Both the position numbers and the translations under genes were made by a program. A model generated the notes under the pieces. That model did no database searches. It had not been told where the DNA came from and saw nothing but the letters and a program-made list of their open reading frames with translations. From Owenia fusiformis (Eukaryota > Annelida > Polychaeta > Sabellida > Oweniidae): a stretch of DNA of 64,000 nucleotides. The DNA lies in assembly GCA_903813345.2 (NCBI GenBank), contig CAIIXF020000001.1:38099366-38163365 (forward strand), given 5' to 3'. Below, one piece after another: positions 1 to 12,000 of this stretch (positions are counted from its first letter, which is position 1; each line of letters opens with the position of its first letter).

Positions 1-99
1 GCCACGTGTTACAGCCAGTGTTTTAAGTGGTTCTCTACTCCTCTCAGCAGAACTCTGATCCACACAAACCATCTGACATCTGCTGCACTGGCCCATGCT
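1..99 (-). CDS. MOCOS: MOCOS exon 13, truncated at window edge (residues 890-922)
   Basis: Follows an acceptor ATATATTGCAG|AGC. The minus strand reads SMGQCSRCQMVCVDQSSAER, then SREPLKTLAVTRG, up to base 1 with no stop. The G-x-C-x-RCQM-(I/V)-C-(I/V)-D block is a conserved cysteine motif of MOCOS MOSC domains. The expected remaining segment, a short F-G-x-Y/H-type ending, and the 3' UTR lie beyond the left edge. An overlapping plus-strand open frame here is a shadow. Confidence 0.93.
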
Positions 100-3000
100 C
101 TGCAATATATACAAGTCATATCCTACCTATCTGTCTCACAGGCTCAAGCAATATGTTATTGTTTTACAGATATACATCATACATACACACAGCCATAGCC
201 ATAGCCAGGGGGCTCCAATTTGTTTGAGGATTTGCTAAAATAAAATAAATATTTATTCAACATTTATTCTTTGGCAAACATTTGAGTGCTGGAAGGAGTG
301 ACAATTTTTGAGCATTTTTTTAATTTAAAATTCCTTACTCTGTTTTATTATTCATTATATACTTTATATACCCTAGTACCTATTCAAAATTCTAATACTC
401 AGTCAAAATGTGCAATATTGTCTCCTGAGAAATCTGAAAAGTTAAAGCTTATGTGGTAACATACCTTGAAGGAGTGGGTTCCCAGTGTAACATGTGTCCA
501 TGTGTCTTCAACATAACCAGTTGGACTGTCAACAATTATGTTTGCCCTGAATCTCTCCACAAGATTATCTAAATCTGCATCAAGAACCAATATTATGTAT
601 TAAAGCAACAGTCAAGCCAATGGTGTGTTATGTATGAATGTTGCCTGTGTGTTTAGGTGTTGACACCTATTCCCTCTGGCTGATGAAACAACATTTTAGG
701 GGTTGTGGAGTTAGCTGAACAGTCTAGAGCATAACCATGTTGTCGCCATAACCATGTTGTCTTGAGTTCAAGACACGTGAGCTCTATGCGTTTATTCATT
801 TCTGACAAAATTGCAAAAGGATTGCTATGACAATTCAGAGATCTGAATTAGAGAGGTTGTCTCCAAAGATTCATGCCATATTCAGGTGATTCATGTTAGG
901 CTAAACCACCCTTTTTAGTACATAACTTTTGAAAGTGCATTTTTTTAAAAGGCTGGCACATTGAAATAAAATAATAAAAAAGACCCATTTGTGATACATG
1001 TACTTATGAGACTGTGCCTTATTCTTACCTATAATGCAGTTGCCCATTCTTGCTACCTCATTCTGTAGCTCCCTACAACTTGATAAGTTGATCAACAGAT
1101 ACTGGGATTCATTGGCAAGAGACATCTTACTCCCAGAGTCATCAGGCCTCAATTTACATACTCTGGATTCTGATTGGCTTTGGCGTATCAAGCGGCAGCC
1201 ATCTTGGTTGAGGACACGACTGAGCCATGAAGCAACTTCGTCACCACAATCTACTCCACTCACCCTTGAAATATGGTTACATCATAAACTAAATTTATGT
1301 ACCAATCACATGAGACTGCAGTTAACTGGAAAATTACAATTTGGAAAACTCATCAGTAGGTTTTACATTTATGCATTTATTTTGAAGTTTATTGTAATTT
1401 CTTAAATGCATTTTGGTAAGTGGTCAGATACTTCAGTCAAGGTATCTGTGGTTAAATACCTCAGTCAATTTTAGGTACTTTCCTTTAAATAAGTAAAGAA
1501 TATATGAATATGTTATTTTTGCAGTTAATACTATCTCTCTATGCGTGATATGCTTTGATGGGTTTTATCATGTTTATGTAGCATCATCTTTGTACCTGTC
1601 TCCACAGACTTTGGAGTGGCAAAGTGATGCATCAGTGGTTGTATTACCATGGTATTGTAGAGTTACATCAATCGATGTCATATCTATAATACACAAGATA
1701 TTTAGGAGGTGGGATATGGAACACGAACAATCTTTAAAATTACAGAAAAATATTTAGTTTAGTTTGAAGATAATTATATTGCCCATATCAAATTTTTTAA
1801 TTTTGTCTCGAGTCCCACAGTTGGTGGATGTGAGATAAAAGAATGATACATAATATCACATGACTAAATCACATGGACAAGAAATGTGAACAAATCATCT
1901 GATTATCAAACTACTATCATAAGTGGCAATCTGTACCTTTATAGTTAAGGCTAAGCAGTCCTCTCTCTAGATCTATGGTTGGCTTTATTAAACTGAGTCT
2001 GGCCTCTCTCTTCTGTGAAATACAAGCACCACTAGCATTTACCACCATCCACTGACGGTCATACACAAGTCCAGTTGAACAAATATTCCAGCTGGCTACC
2101 TGTAATTTGAAAGATCATGCAACATGTAAAATTATTTGTCCAATATGTAAGATCAGCTTTCTAATTTATAATCAAGATTTGATCCTTTGTTATAAAAATA
2201 TGAAAAGTAACAATCCTTTCTATTATTGACAAGCGTATATAGTACTCAGCAGCATAAAACATTCAGAAGGGGGAGGGGGCGGGTCACTTGAGAGAAAGCC
2301 ACCAAACTGGTTGGGTGATATCTAAATAGACTAATGTGTAAGATATTCAGTGACCACCAAAATATGTCTCTCTTTTCACCTACAGTTTAAATACACACCT
2401 GAAATGCAGCACAAGACTTGACAGGATAGACAGATATCTGATGAACAGTTCCTATTTCCTTAGGAACTTCAGGTAGAGCTACATTAGGAGTCTGCATATG
2501 GCCCTGTTTTATATCTGTTAATGTTACATCATTATCATTACAGCTATTAGCTTCCACTGTTACAGTGATATCATTAGTGCTGTCATCACAGCTGTTTGTC
2601 TTTACTGCTAATGTCACAGCATTATCACCACAGCTATTAGATTGGTCAGCTGCAGCCTTAGTTGATTCTGGACCAAGGTCATCATGTGGACTAGGGGTAT
2701 GGTTTGAACCAATGGCATAGTCCCAGTCAAGAGCATGTTTTGAAGAAAGGTTTTGGTTTAAATTGTGGTCATGGTTTGGACTATTATGACAAGGGCACTG
2801 ATTTGTATTCAAAGCTGTTAACTGTGCAATATCTCCATGTCCATCGACGAAGCACTCAACAATGAATTTGATCAGTGTCTGTGCATCTTTCAGTGTTGAC
2901 ATGTAGCCAAATGAGACCCGTATTGATCCTGTAGGGAGACCATTGACAATATCTCTGTCATCACCACATACATGGCCAGCCTGGAATAACACAAAAAACA

Positions 3001-6000
3001 TACTTATATTATATCCTTCTTATAGATAGGCCATTAAAATATATATGCAGAGGGTCATGAAGATGAATATATGCCATATTTACCCCCATATTTCATATAG
3101 GCATTCATAATTCAGTTCCCATACTCACATTTGAGTTTCTCAATGTAAAAGGCCCCTTAACATTAGCTTTAAGGTATAATGTATTGTTTATTTCAGCAAT
3201 TTTAATAATTTACGGAACTTAAACTTTTCTACAAGTATGTGTGACAAGTGTATGTCACCGATACCATAAGCTGTCACACTTACCTGAAAGTTGTCCTTGA
3301 TCGTCTGGTCAGAAAGTGCCAAGTGTTTCTGACAAGCTCCAGTGTTACAGAAGCAACCAGTTCTCAGGTGAATGTCATACAACTGTGCTAGTTTATCTAC
3401 CTACAAAAATAGGGTAATTGAATGAGTTTTTAGAATAATCCATTTGTGGTCATATACATCGCGATAGCCGCGCCCCCTTTGTCTTTAACCTTCCTCGCAA
3501 ACGGCAGATAAGAGGGACTCTGGCATACCAGAATGGATCATATACCTTTATGTGACAATTATCTTCATGCTCTGACACTACAGTCAGTGGCAAAAATCAA
3601 TGGAAATGATCCCTCAGCAGACTATATTTTTGCAAATTGATTAATAAGTTGATTAATGCTTTTTGAAGCAATACACATGTAGAGGCAAAATAATGACACC
3701 TTTCTAAACCTTTCTAAGTAATATCAATTCATACAAAAGTATCATATGTTTTTTACAGCGTCAATTCAAACTTTTTTTCTAAATCAATTCCTCTTTTTTA
3801 CTTGAGGAGAATTGTCATCTTAAAAACATTTTAAAAATAGGTTTCCTAGATGTTCTGGTGTCCAGAAACAAGAATATTATTCCTGACCTTAGAATTGAAT
3901 AATGCTGCATTGACATCAATGAAGACAATTAATTAATTAATTTTCAAAAGATCTGTACCTCTGCAAAGCCAATATACTCTCCATTTGGTCTCAGTAAATT
4001 GAAGTTGACTATTGGTCCTTGAGTAGTGACATCACGGTATTCAGTATCACAATATAGCCTAGCAACAGGACATTGGTTACTATGGCGAAGGTTGCTAAGG
4101 ACTGTATATGTATACCAGGCAAGGTGAAAAGTGTGCTTGGGAACATTTGTAGATCCTGAAAATATAAGCCAATTTTTTCATGTCAATCTTAATATGTTTT
4201 AAGGCAATTCAATAAGCTCAGTATATCAAGTAAAATTGTACTGCATTTAAAGGCAATCATAGTTCAATTCTTTCATTTCTTTTAAGAGAAAAGTTACAAG
4301 TGCCAAGAGCTGAAGAGAGGAGAGATGCACCTGTCTCCATGGCAACAATAGTTGATTCTATGCAGGATTCTCTATGTGGACAGGTGCAGTAAGATGCTAC
4401 AGGTTCAGGAAATAATCAATCACCTAACATGTCTAATATATATCATATATATTTAACATTTCCTGAACCTGTTACATGTATATTAAAGGGGCAACAAGGA
4501 ATTTAGAGAGAAAATTCGAATTTTTTCAATTTTTTCCAAGTTATCAGGTCAATATTTGGCTTAACATCTTCTTTGACATACCAATTTTCTTAAAATGTAA
4601 GGATAAACTATCAATTTCAGCATTAATAAGTGTAAATTCAGTTCAAAGCTTCAATAAAGGGAGTCCCACTTATAGATTTTTAAGATTCACCATGTTTCAT
4701 GAGGAATATCAGCTGAAATAATGTTCATCCAGGGGGTTTCTTTGTCGATAATAAAAATATATTTTAGTCTTGATGAAATATCCAAACTTAAATATATTTT
4801 GACACTGGCCGATGAACGTTAAATGGCCCCCCTGCACTAATTGTTGCACCTTTAAATTAATATTACACATATATTTCAATAAACATGTGCCAGATTCGGG
4901 AAATAATAGATCACCTCAAATGTCTAATATATATTACATGGTCAACATTTTCAATAATTTACAATTACTGCACTTTTAGAGGTATACTGCATCAATAAGT
5001 TGTGAATAACTGGAATAATTCTTAAGAAATTATATGTACCTTTAAAAAACAATTGTTAAATAATAATTTGTGATTACATAGGTGTTACATTTTCCACTAT
5101 GGCTAGAAAATATGAAAGATCTAAGTCAAGGGTACAAAGATAATCTTATATTTTTTGTTTGGCCTTCAAGAAGGTGCCAAATTACCTTCCAAAATCTAAA
5201 TTTAATCATGCTTGTTATAATGTTATTCTACATTCACCCTGCACTTGTCCAATGCTATCCATACACATTGCACACATGTGCATTTACCATCAGGTGGATA
5301 ATTCAAAGAATGATATTTTCTAAAGAGCCAGTTGTCCATGCACAGGTGAACATTCTATAATGAATCCTGGCACATGATATAATTCTTCAAGGAATTCAGG
5401 AGGTTGGGCCAAAGAAATGCTCGGCTGCGTATAATATTTTCCTAATTATTTCAAAGTTACTATGGTAGTCATACTCATATGTCATATGATGTGTTTGAAC
5501 TATTCTAGTACAAAAATATCATTATTGTTTGTCAATTTTCACAGGATATCCTCTGTATAGATTTATACAATACGTGTAAAGCATTGCCTGCTATATATAA
5601 GGCTATGTAGACCTTCTAGTGAACGTTTTGAAACATGACAAATGAAAGATTAAAAAAAATCATTTTTATTGACGTCAGATATTACAGAGTTATATGACCT
5701 CAGATAGAGAAGTTAATAAGAATAAATCCTTTCATTCAAAGTAAGATATCAAGAAATTGAACTTTGAAATTCAGATCAGTTGATTTTTTATTAAAATTTT
5801 CTTCTCTCAGAATGTTCAACCAAAGTTCAGTGATATTGTTATATCAATGAGAATGGATCATATTTGGGGAAGTGATCTTTATTTGGGATTACCAAAGAGA
5901 TGATCTATAATATATGAAATGATTAAACAAGAAACAACAAAAAGTTGGTTTGGAGATAAGGTCAATACAATGATGTATCACAAATTAATTAATTGATTAA

Positions 6001-9000
6001 GAGGAAGGAAGTATAGTTTGTTTGGACATCAAACTTTAAATGGATGTGAAGCAAGAAATGTTGTAATACACTTAGGGAATTTGGAATGAGGTGCAATCGA
6101 AAATGTAATTTATTACATTTTGGATCAGCATTAATTTGAAATTATAACCTTGTCTCTTATTTTTCTTTTCTACTTTATTCATTTTCATTTTGTTTCAGCA
6201 ACCTCTCCATTTCTAGTCTCTTGTCTCAAATTGCTGTTCGGAACTTGCTTGTTGCATTATATAAACATAAGAAAGCGTATGTTGCAGATTACTGAATATT
6301 TATAGTATATTTTACCAGTTGTTTTAGAGTACATTTTATTTGCACACCAAAAGTGCAACAACATGTTTACAATTATGTAAGTTATTATGTAAGGCCTAAA
6401 ACAACTGGGCAGATATGCGACAAGATTTTAATATGTAGTCATGTCAGTCCAACCAAGTACCAAACAGTAAAATCGGGAACATTTCATATAAGCAGTGGTA
6501 GTATAACAACTTGGCCGTGCATGTATAAAATATTTTTGTTACCTAGAACAAAATGTACTTATGATCTTCCATATTAATATCCTTCACAGTAAAATTTAAG
6601 AGTACATCTACATTTATATGATGTCTGGTGTAAGAAATATTCCACAGCCTAAAATATGGAGTATTAATAATATGTTTGCCAGATATGTTCACAATTTTCT
6701 TGTTCTTAAATAATGAGATTTTATGTACTTGAGCTACACATGTGTCGATACATCTTCATCATGTGAACTTCTTATATCTTTCAGATTGATTGGAATCACG
6801 TATCATATCACACTAACTACATAGTTACACTCAGACAGTCTTGATGCTGGACAGAAATTGAACGTTTGAGGTAAAATAATCCATAGTGGGAAGGGTGGGT
6901 GGAGAAATATTGAGCAATATTTACAATTCAAATGTACTAAATGTGTCTCAGCCAATCAGCTTTAGTGCATTAATTCAAGTTATTTGGTCAATATTGAACA
7001 GGAACATTATTTCCAGTGCATTATGGTTTCATAAAGAACAGCAGTGACATTATTGATAAAAAAGTGATGTCATCGTTAGTGTACATGTGCATTTATGGCT
7101 TCATAAAGAACTTGACAATGTCATATTTTATAAAATAATAATTTGTATATTTGTATTGTTATTATAGAACCCGGTATCATTCTTTATTAAATTTTAAACC
7201 ATTCATGCATTACATGTATCAATTTTTGACTTGAGAGGCTGACCTGGAAATGAAGTGACAGTATTGATCACTGGAACTGTCTAAACCTACCACACAGCTT
7301 CAAACACTGCAGGTACAAAAGCACAGTATACAAAGAACAGTAAATGTGCTTCCTGATTGGTTGAGAATATTTAGGCATGGTTGAATTAAGATGCAAAATG
7401 CAGTCTAAATATGTGCAATAATTTCATCAGAATAATAATTGAATAAATGTCCAAATTTACAAATATATGAGCAAATGGACGTTATAATCTATGTTTTTAC
7501 AACTAAGTGTATCAAGCATAGACAATTGCTGGAATTACACATGGCATTTTACAAAAGCTTCTTCAGTTTTAACCAGGTTTAAGAATTAGGTGTAATCACG
7601 ATTGCGGTTTTACAAAAGCGCTTTTCTAAAACTCCAAGAACCCTTGTCACTAGTAAACAGCATAAGTCGTTAGGCGCTTTAAGTGAGCAGTGTATATACC
7701 GATCGATTTTTGTAAGACGCCTTACCCGGGTTTTTAATAGTTTTTAACATTTGCCCGAAACGAAATAAGACCTCCCATAAAGTAAGCCTGTCTGGCCGCT
7801 CGTCTAGTTTTTGCCAAGATCTTTTCAAGATGTGCTCATGCCGACCAAAGGATGAGTTGATTTTCAAAAATAATAAAAACATTTGATACATGATGAGACA
7901 TCCAGTCACGCTGCTATCTGGCTATATCTAAATTGAAAAATGGATGATGGTCGCCAGGTCACATCGAAATCAAGTGTTATCTTCAGAGAATATGTACATA
8001 TTTTTCTTTTACCTTTTTACTATGTTTTCTCATAATTAATAAAAGATAAATAAAAATTATGCAATGTCATGCATTTTTCATCAAATTATGGAAGATCAGT
8101 TTTGTCTTTAATTAGATGCAAAAAGAATACATTTACAGGAGATGTACACATACATGTATGCTGGATATTATCCATAACTACATTGTTAAAAGTGCACGAA
8201 AGGTGTTTTAGAAAAAAAAGGTGTTATTCCAAAATATAATTCCTAAGACGCTTTAGAAATGTTGGTGTAATCAGAATGGCGATTTTGTAAAGCGCCTTCC
8301 ACTAAAACGTTTTAGCGGATTTTGTGGTGTAATTCCAGCAATTAAATTAGAACGCTGTGTCAAAATAATTTTGAAATTCAAAAATTGCTCTTCCTTATTC
8401 ATTGCTTTAGTGCGTTTATCAATGTCAATTTGCTCTTTATGTCACAATAAAGGGTTAAAAATGAGTTAGGTGTTAACTTTCAAATGGTACATTACAGGAA
8501 AAAACATCACAACTAACCTGTGAACATATTTAGAGTATCAAATCCATGTCGCAATGCAATAATATCCAGAAATGAAACTGTCCCATCCTCAAATCTAAAA
8601 ATAGAAAGAAGTTTGCATAATATTAGAGTCGTAACCATCCAATGTAGGGCAACTACATGAATTAAATGAATTGATCCATTCATTTCATACCTAAAGAGCC
8701 AGTGGAATGCAATGGCATATAAGTTAAGATTAAAAAAAACAGGAATAGTTCTTTATTCAATGCATTTCTATAAATCATCCAGCTTTAAAATGGTGTATAT
8801 TATGTGAAACCAATAATATTAATACAACAATTTATACAACATTTGGTGTTGCTTTCTGGTTAAAATATGGGTCATTTAAATATAAATCTTTCAGAAACCC
8901 CCACAAACATTGTTTAATACTCCCCAACTGGAACATAACCTCAAGTCCAGTCATAAAATATACTCAAATATGCATGCAGTGTTCTTTGGCAGGAAGTGCT

Positions 9001-12000
9001 GTACATTTTGTACATTTCTTCTCTGTGTTTTATGATGTCTTTTGTGTACTAAACCTTACCAAGAGCCTGAATTTGCCTAAATCTTTTATTAAGTCAAGGA
9101 AATCAATTACTCTTTGATCTAGATTGATGAATGCAATCACAATATGTTGTCAGCAACTCAAAACACTATAATTCATAGGGGATCAAATTGATATAATTCA
9201 TTGAATGGTTCTTTCAATTGAAAACACACGCAAACGCCTCACATCGAATTGATATGGCGATAAAATGTTTTTTTCATCAATCTCTCTGAAATTCAGAAAA
9301 GTAATCCAAAACATAGTTCCTGGTAATCTGATGAATTTAGATTTTTGATATTCAAATTATCTCTATCATACCATTAAAGCTGTTTGAAAATTTTGAAATT
9401 TGCAGTAAAATTAAAATGCAATAGTTGATGGCTTGGACTAATTTGACACTAAAAATAATTCTGTATAACGATACATATGATGCACGGGCATAGCCAGGGG
9501 ATGGGATGGGTGTGATCACACCCCTCCCCACCCCCACAAAGAAAGAAAAAAGAAATTTTGTAAAAAAATTTGAAAAAACTTTAAAAAGGTATAGTTTGAA
9601 ATGCTTAAAATACACCATATACAATGTAAATTTTATAAGACTTCAGGGAGTAAACCCCGTATCCCCCTTTTCGGGGCTCATTTCACTCGCAGTGATACAA
9701 ACTCAAAAATTCGCACCCCACTTGACAATTCCTAGCTACGCCCCTTTGGTGTTCACATAAAAACTCAAAAAACACCATGGAAGCTATCAAAACTGTGAAA
9801 TTATCTGTAATATGCAGAGATTAATATAACTAGACAATGGTGTATTAAGATAGTGTTCCCTCCTTTTGAGTATGTCATGTTCAAGGCATCTATCAACATA
9901 TTACTGCAGGTGAGGGCAGCTTAAAAGTCTGCCATGTCCTGCCATCTCATCACCTAAGCGATGCTTTTTCATTTTTCTAATTAAACAAAAATGTGAGATA
10001 GCGATACCTCATTAATAAACTCAATAAAATGCAATATAGGCATACATTACATAAATTTTGCGCACCTGTCTGATATATTTTTCCTCATGTTATGAAACCT
10101 CTGGTCGGTTAGGGCTACATTTACTGTACCCCCTCCAAAGTAACGCCTCTGTAGCACATGTTCGCTTGCATTCTTCACAAGTAGAGCACCTACAAGCAAA
10201 CATCAATAATTAGTCCTACCCTCTGCAAGAATCAATGACTTCACCATACTGTTATATTATTAATGAACAACTGAACTCGCCAATTTTTTATAATTGATGA
10301 ACCTCTGAACCTCGGCAAAGTAGGAGGGAAATTAGCGCAACAGATTTCGGACAGTCATATGTTGGATTTTGGCTATTTTCTGAGGATTTAAACAGGTGGC
10401 AAATGCATTACCTAAAGGAAAAGCACTTCTAGAGATGATAAAATAATTTCGACTTTGAGACAGGATAGATGCAAATAACAAATCCACATGTTTTTTCTGA
10501 AATGTTTTCCTGATTTTCAACCCCTTCCACTCCAGTTTTTATATTTTTTCTTGCATAAATATATTGCGTTTTGACACACAGTTAACCCCTTTAGAGGAAT
10601 AAGTGATTCCTTTTAGATAAAGTGGAAAACAATATTTCCCATGTTATTTTCCCATAGGGAAAACTCATGCAATCCATTGCTTTCAGCTAATTTTGGTCCT
10701 CCATAATAGATATCTTTAAAACCCCTGTAGGAATTACTTATTCCTTAAAAGTGGTTAACTGTGTGTCAAAACATAACATATTGATGCAACAAAAATTAAA
10801 AAAGCAGGGGTGGAAGGGGTTGAAAGTCAGAACAACATTTCAAAAAAAACATTGTGGATGGGTTGTTTGCACCTCCCCTGTATCAGAGTCGAAATTATTT
10901 TATCATCTCTATGAGTGCTTTTCCTGGAGGTAATGCATTGATCTAACATATGCACCTGTTTAAATCCTCAGAGAATAGCCAAAGTCCAACATATGACTAT
11001 TCGAAATCTGTTGCACTAATTTCCCTCCTCCTTTCTGTTATTCATGGAAATCTGAACTCATTAATTTTGGGATCTATTGAAGTGAATAATAAACATATTC
11101 ATCACTCTGGTTTAATGCCAAATTGTAAAATCAGGTATCCTAGTCAGAGAGCAGTGATTTACTCCATTGGCTCAGGGTAATCAACAGTCAATAATAAACA
11201 TTAAATCAGTGCCTTTTAATAATCTTGCTCTTAAGGTAACATTACTTCACCAATAGCCTCAGTGGCAAGCAATTAGTTTAATAATTGCCTGTGTGAATAA
11301 TTAATGATTGTTTTGTCTTTAGATTGTTTATCTATACATTAATGTTGATTTTCCCTGTGGGATTTGTAACCTAGGAGGGCAATCAATAATAACATCACTA
11401 TAGACATCATTCTGCTATTTCAGATTTTACAACATTACTTGTTTTTTACTTCATGTATAATTGTACTATAATGCAGCATAAGTAAATGTATGATATCAAT
11501 GAGGCAATAAGTGAAAAGATTTGAGTTTTTGATGTGCTAATAATATTACAAGAAAATTGGAAATTATTAGAGTTACGAGCAATATTTTGTTTTGGTTTTG
11601 AAAGGATGAAGCCTTTATAAGACTTGACTATTTGTGTAAGAAGAGCTAATAAAAAGTTTATTCTGCAGTATTGTGTTACTCAAGTCTACAGTTTGGCAAA
11701 AATATTAGGGAGAAAATGTAAATTTTGAAATGATGATTTAGAAATGAAAACTTAGAAGAATTGTAAAAATATAATTTTTGGGGAAAATGTGAATATACCT
11801 TAATTCAATTACCTATTCCTGTTGGAAATCCAAATATCTTATAGAAAGAGAGGGTAACAAAGTCGGGCTTATGTTCACTCAAGTCCAAAGTTGACGTAGT
11901 CAGGAAGGAGGCTGCGTCAAGGAGACAATACCATTTCCCAGAGGACACTGCACCCAGACGGCCATCTTGAATATCTTTTATCCAAGACAATGGATATTTT

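Larger units (their letters stand above)
100..3958 (-). other. MOCOS introns 6-12 (short introns)
   Basis: Introns 3958-3401, 3283-2981, 2398-2100, 1936-1684, 1595-1265, 1028-575 and 464-100 are 250 to 560 bp and AT-rich. I see little in them: a doubled CATAACCATGTTGTC unit at about 730-763 in intron 11, a short G-rich tract near 2268-2282 in intron 8, and a GC-richer patch at about 3458-3505 in intron 6. A fragment at about 193-216 in intron 12 (CATAGCCAGGGGG) resembles one end of the 'GTAGCCAGG' repeat family but has no partner. Confidence 0.8.
4156..8517 (-). other. MOCOS intron 5, with two MITE-like elements
   Basis: A 4.4-kb intron. It contains a short inverted pair of CAGGTTCAGGAAAT at about 4400-4470, a TTAA-flanked element at 4487-4851, a partial second copy of the 4400-4470 core at about 4888-4950, and an 820-bp inverted-repeat element at 7524-8344. 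The rest (about 4960-7520) is AT-rich with no exon I can support. Confidence 0.75.

Noticed and set aside
27-227. 66-codon plus-strand open frame at the left edge
   Set aside because: It overlaps MOCOS exon 13, which reads on the minus strand with conserved MOSC cysteines; the plus frame is a shadow.
1034-1405. 123-codon plus-strand open frame
   Set aside because: It is the complement of MOCOS exon 11 and has no family motif of its own.
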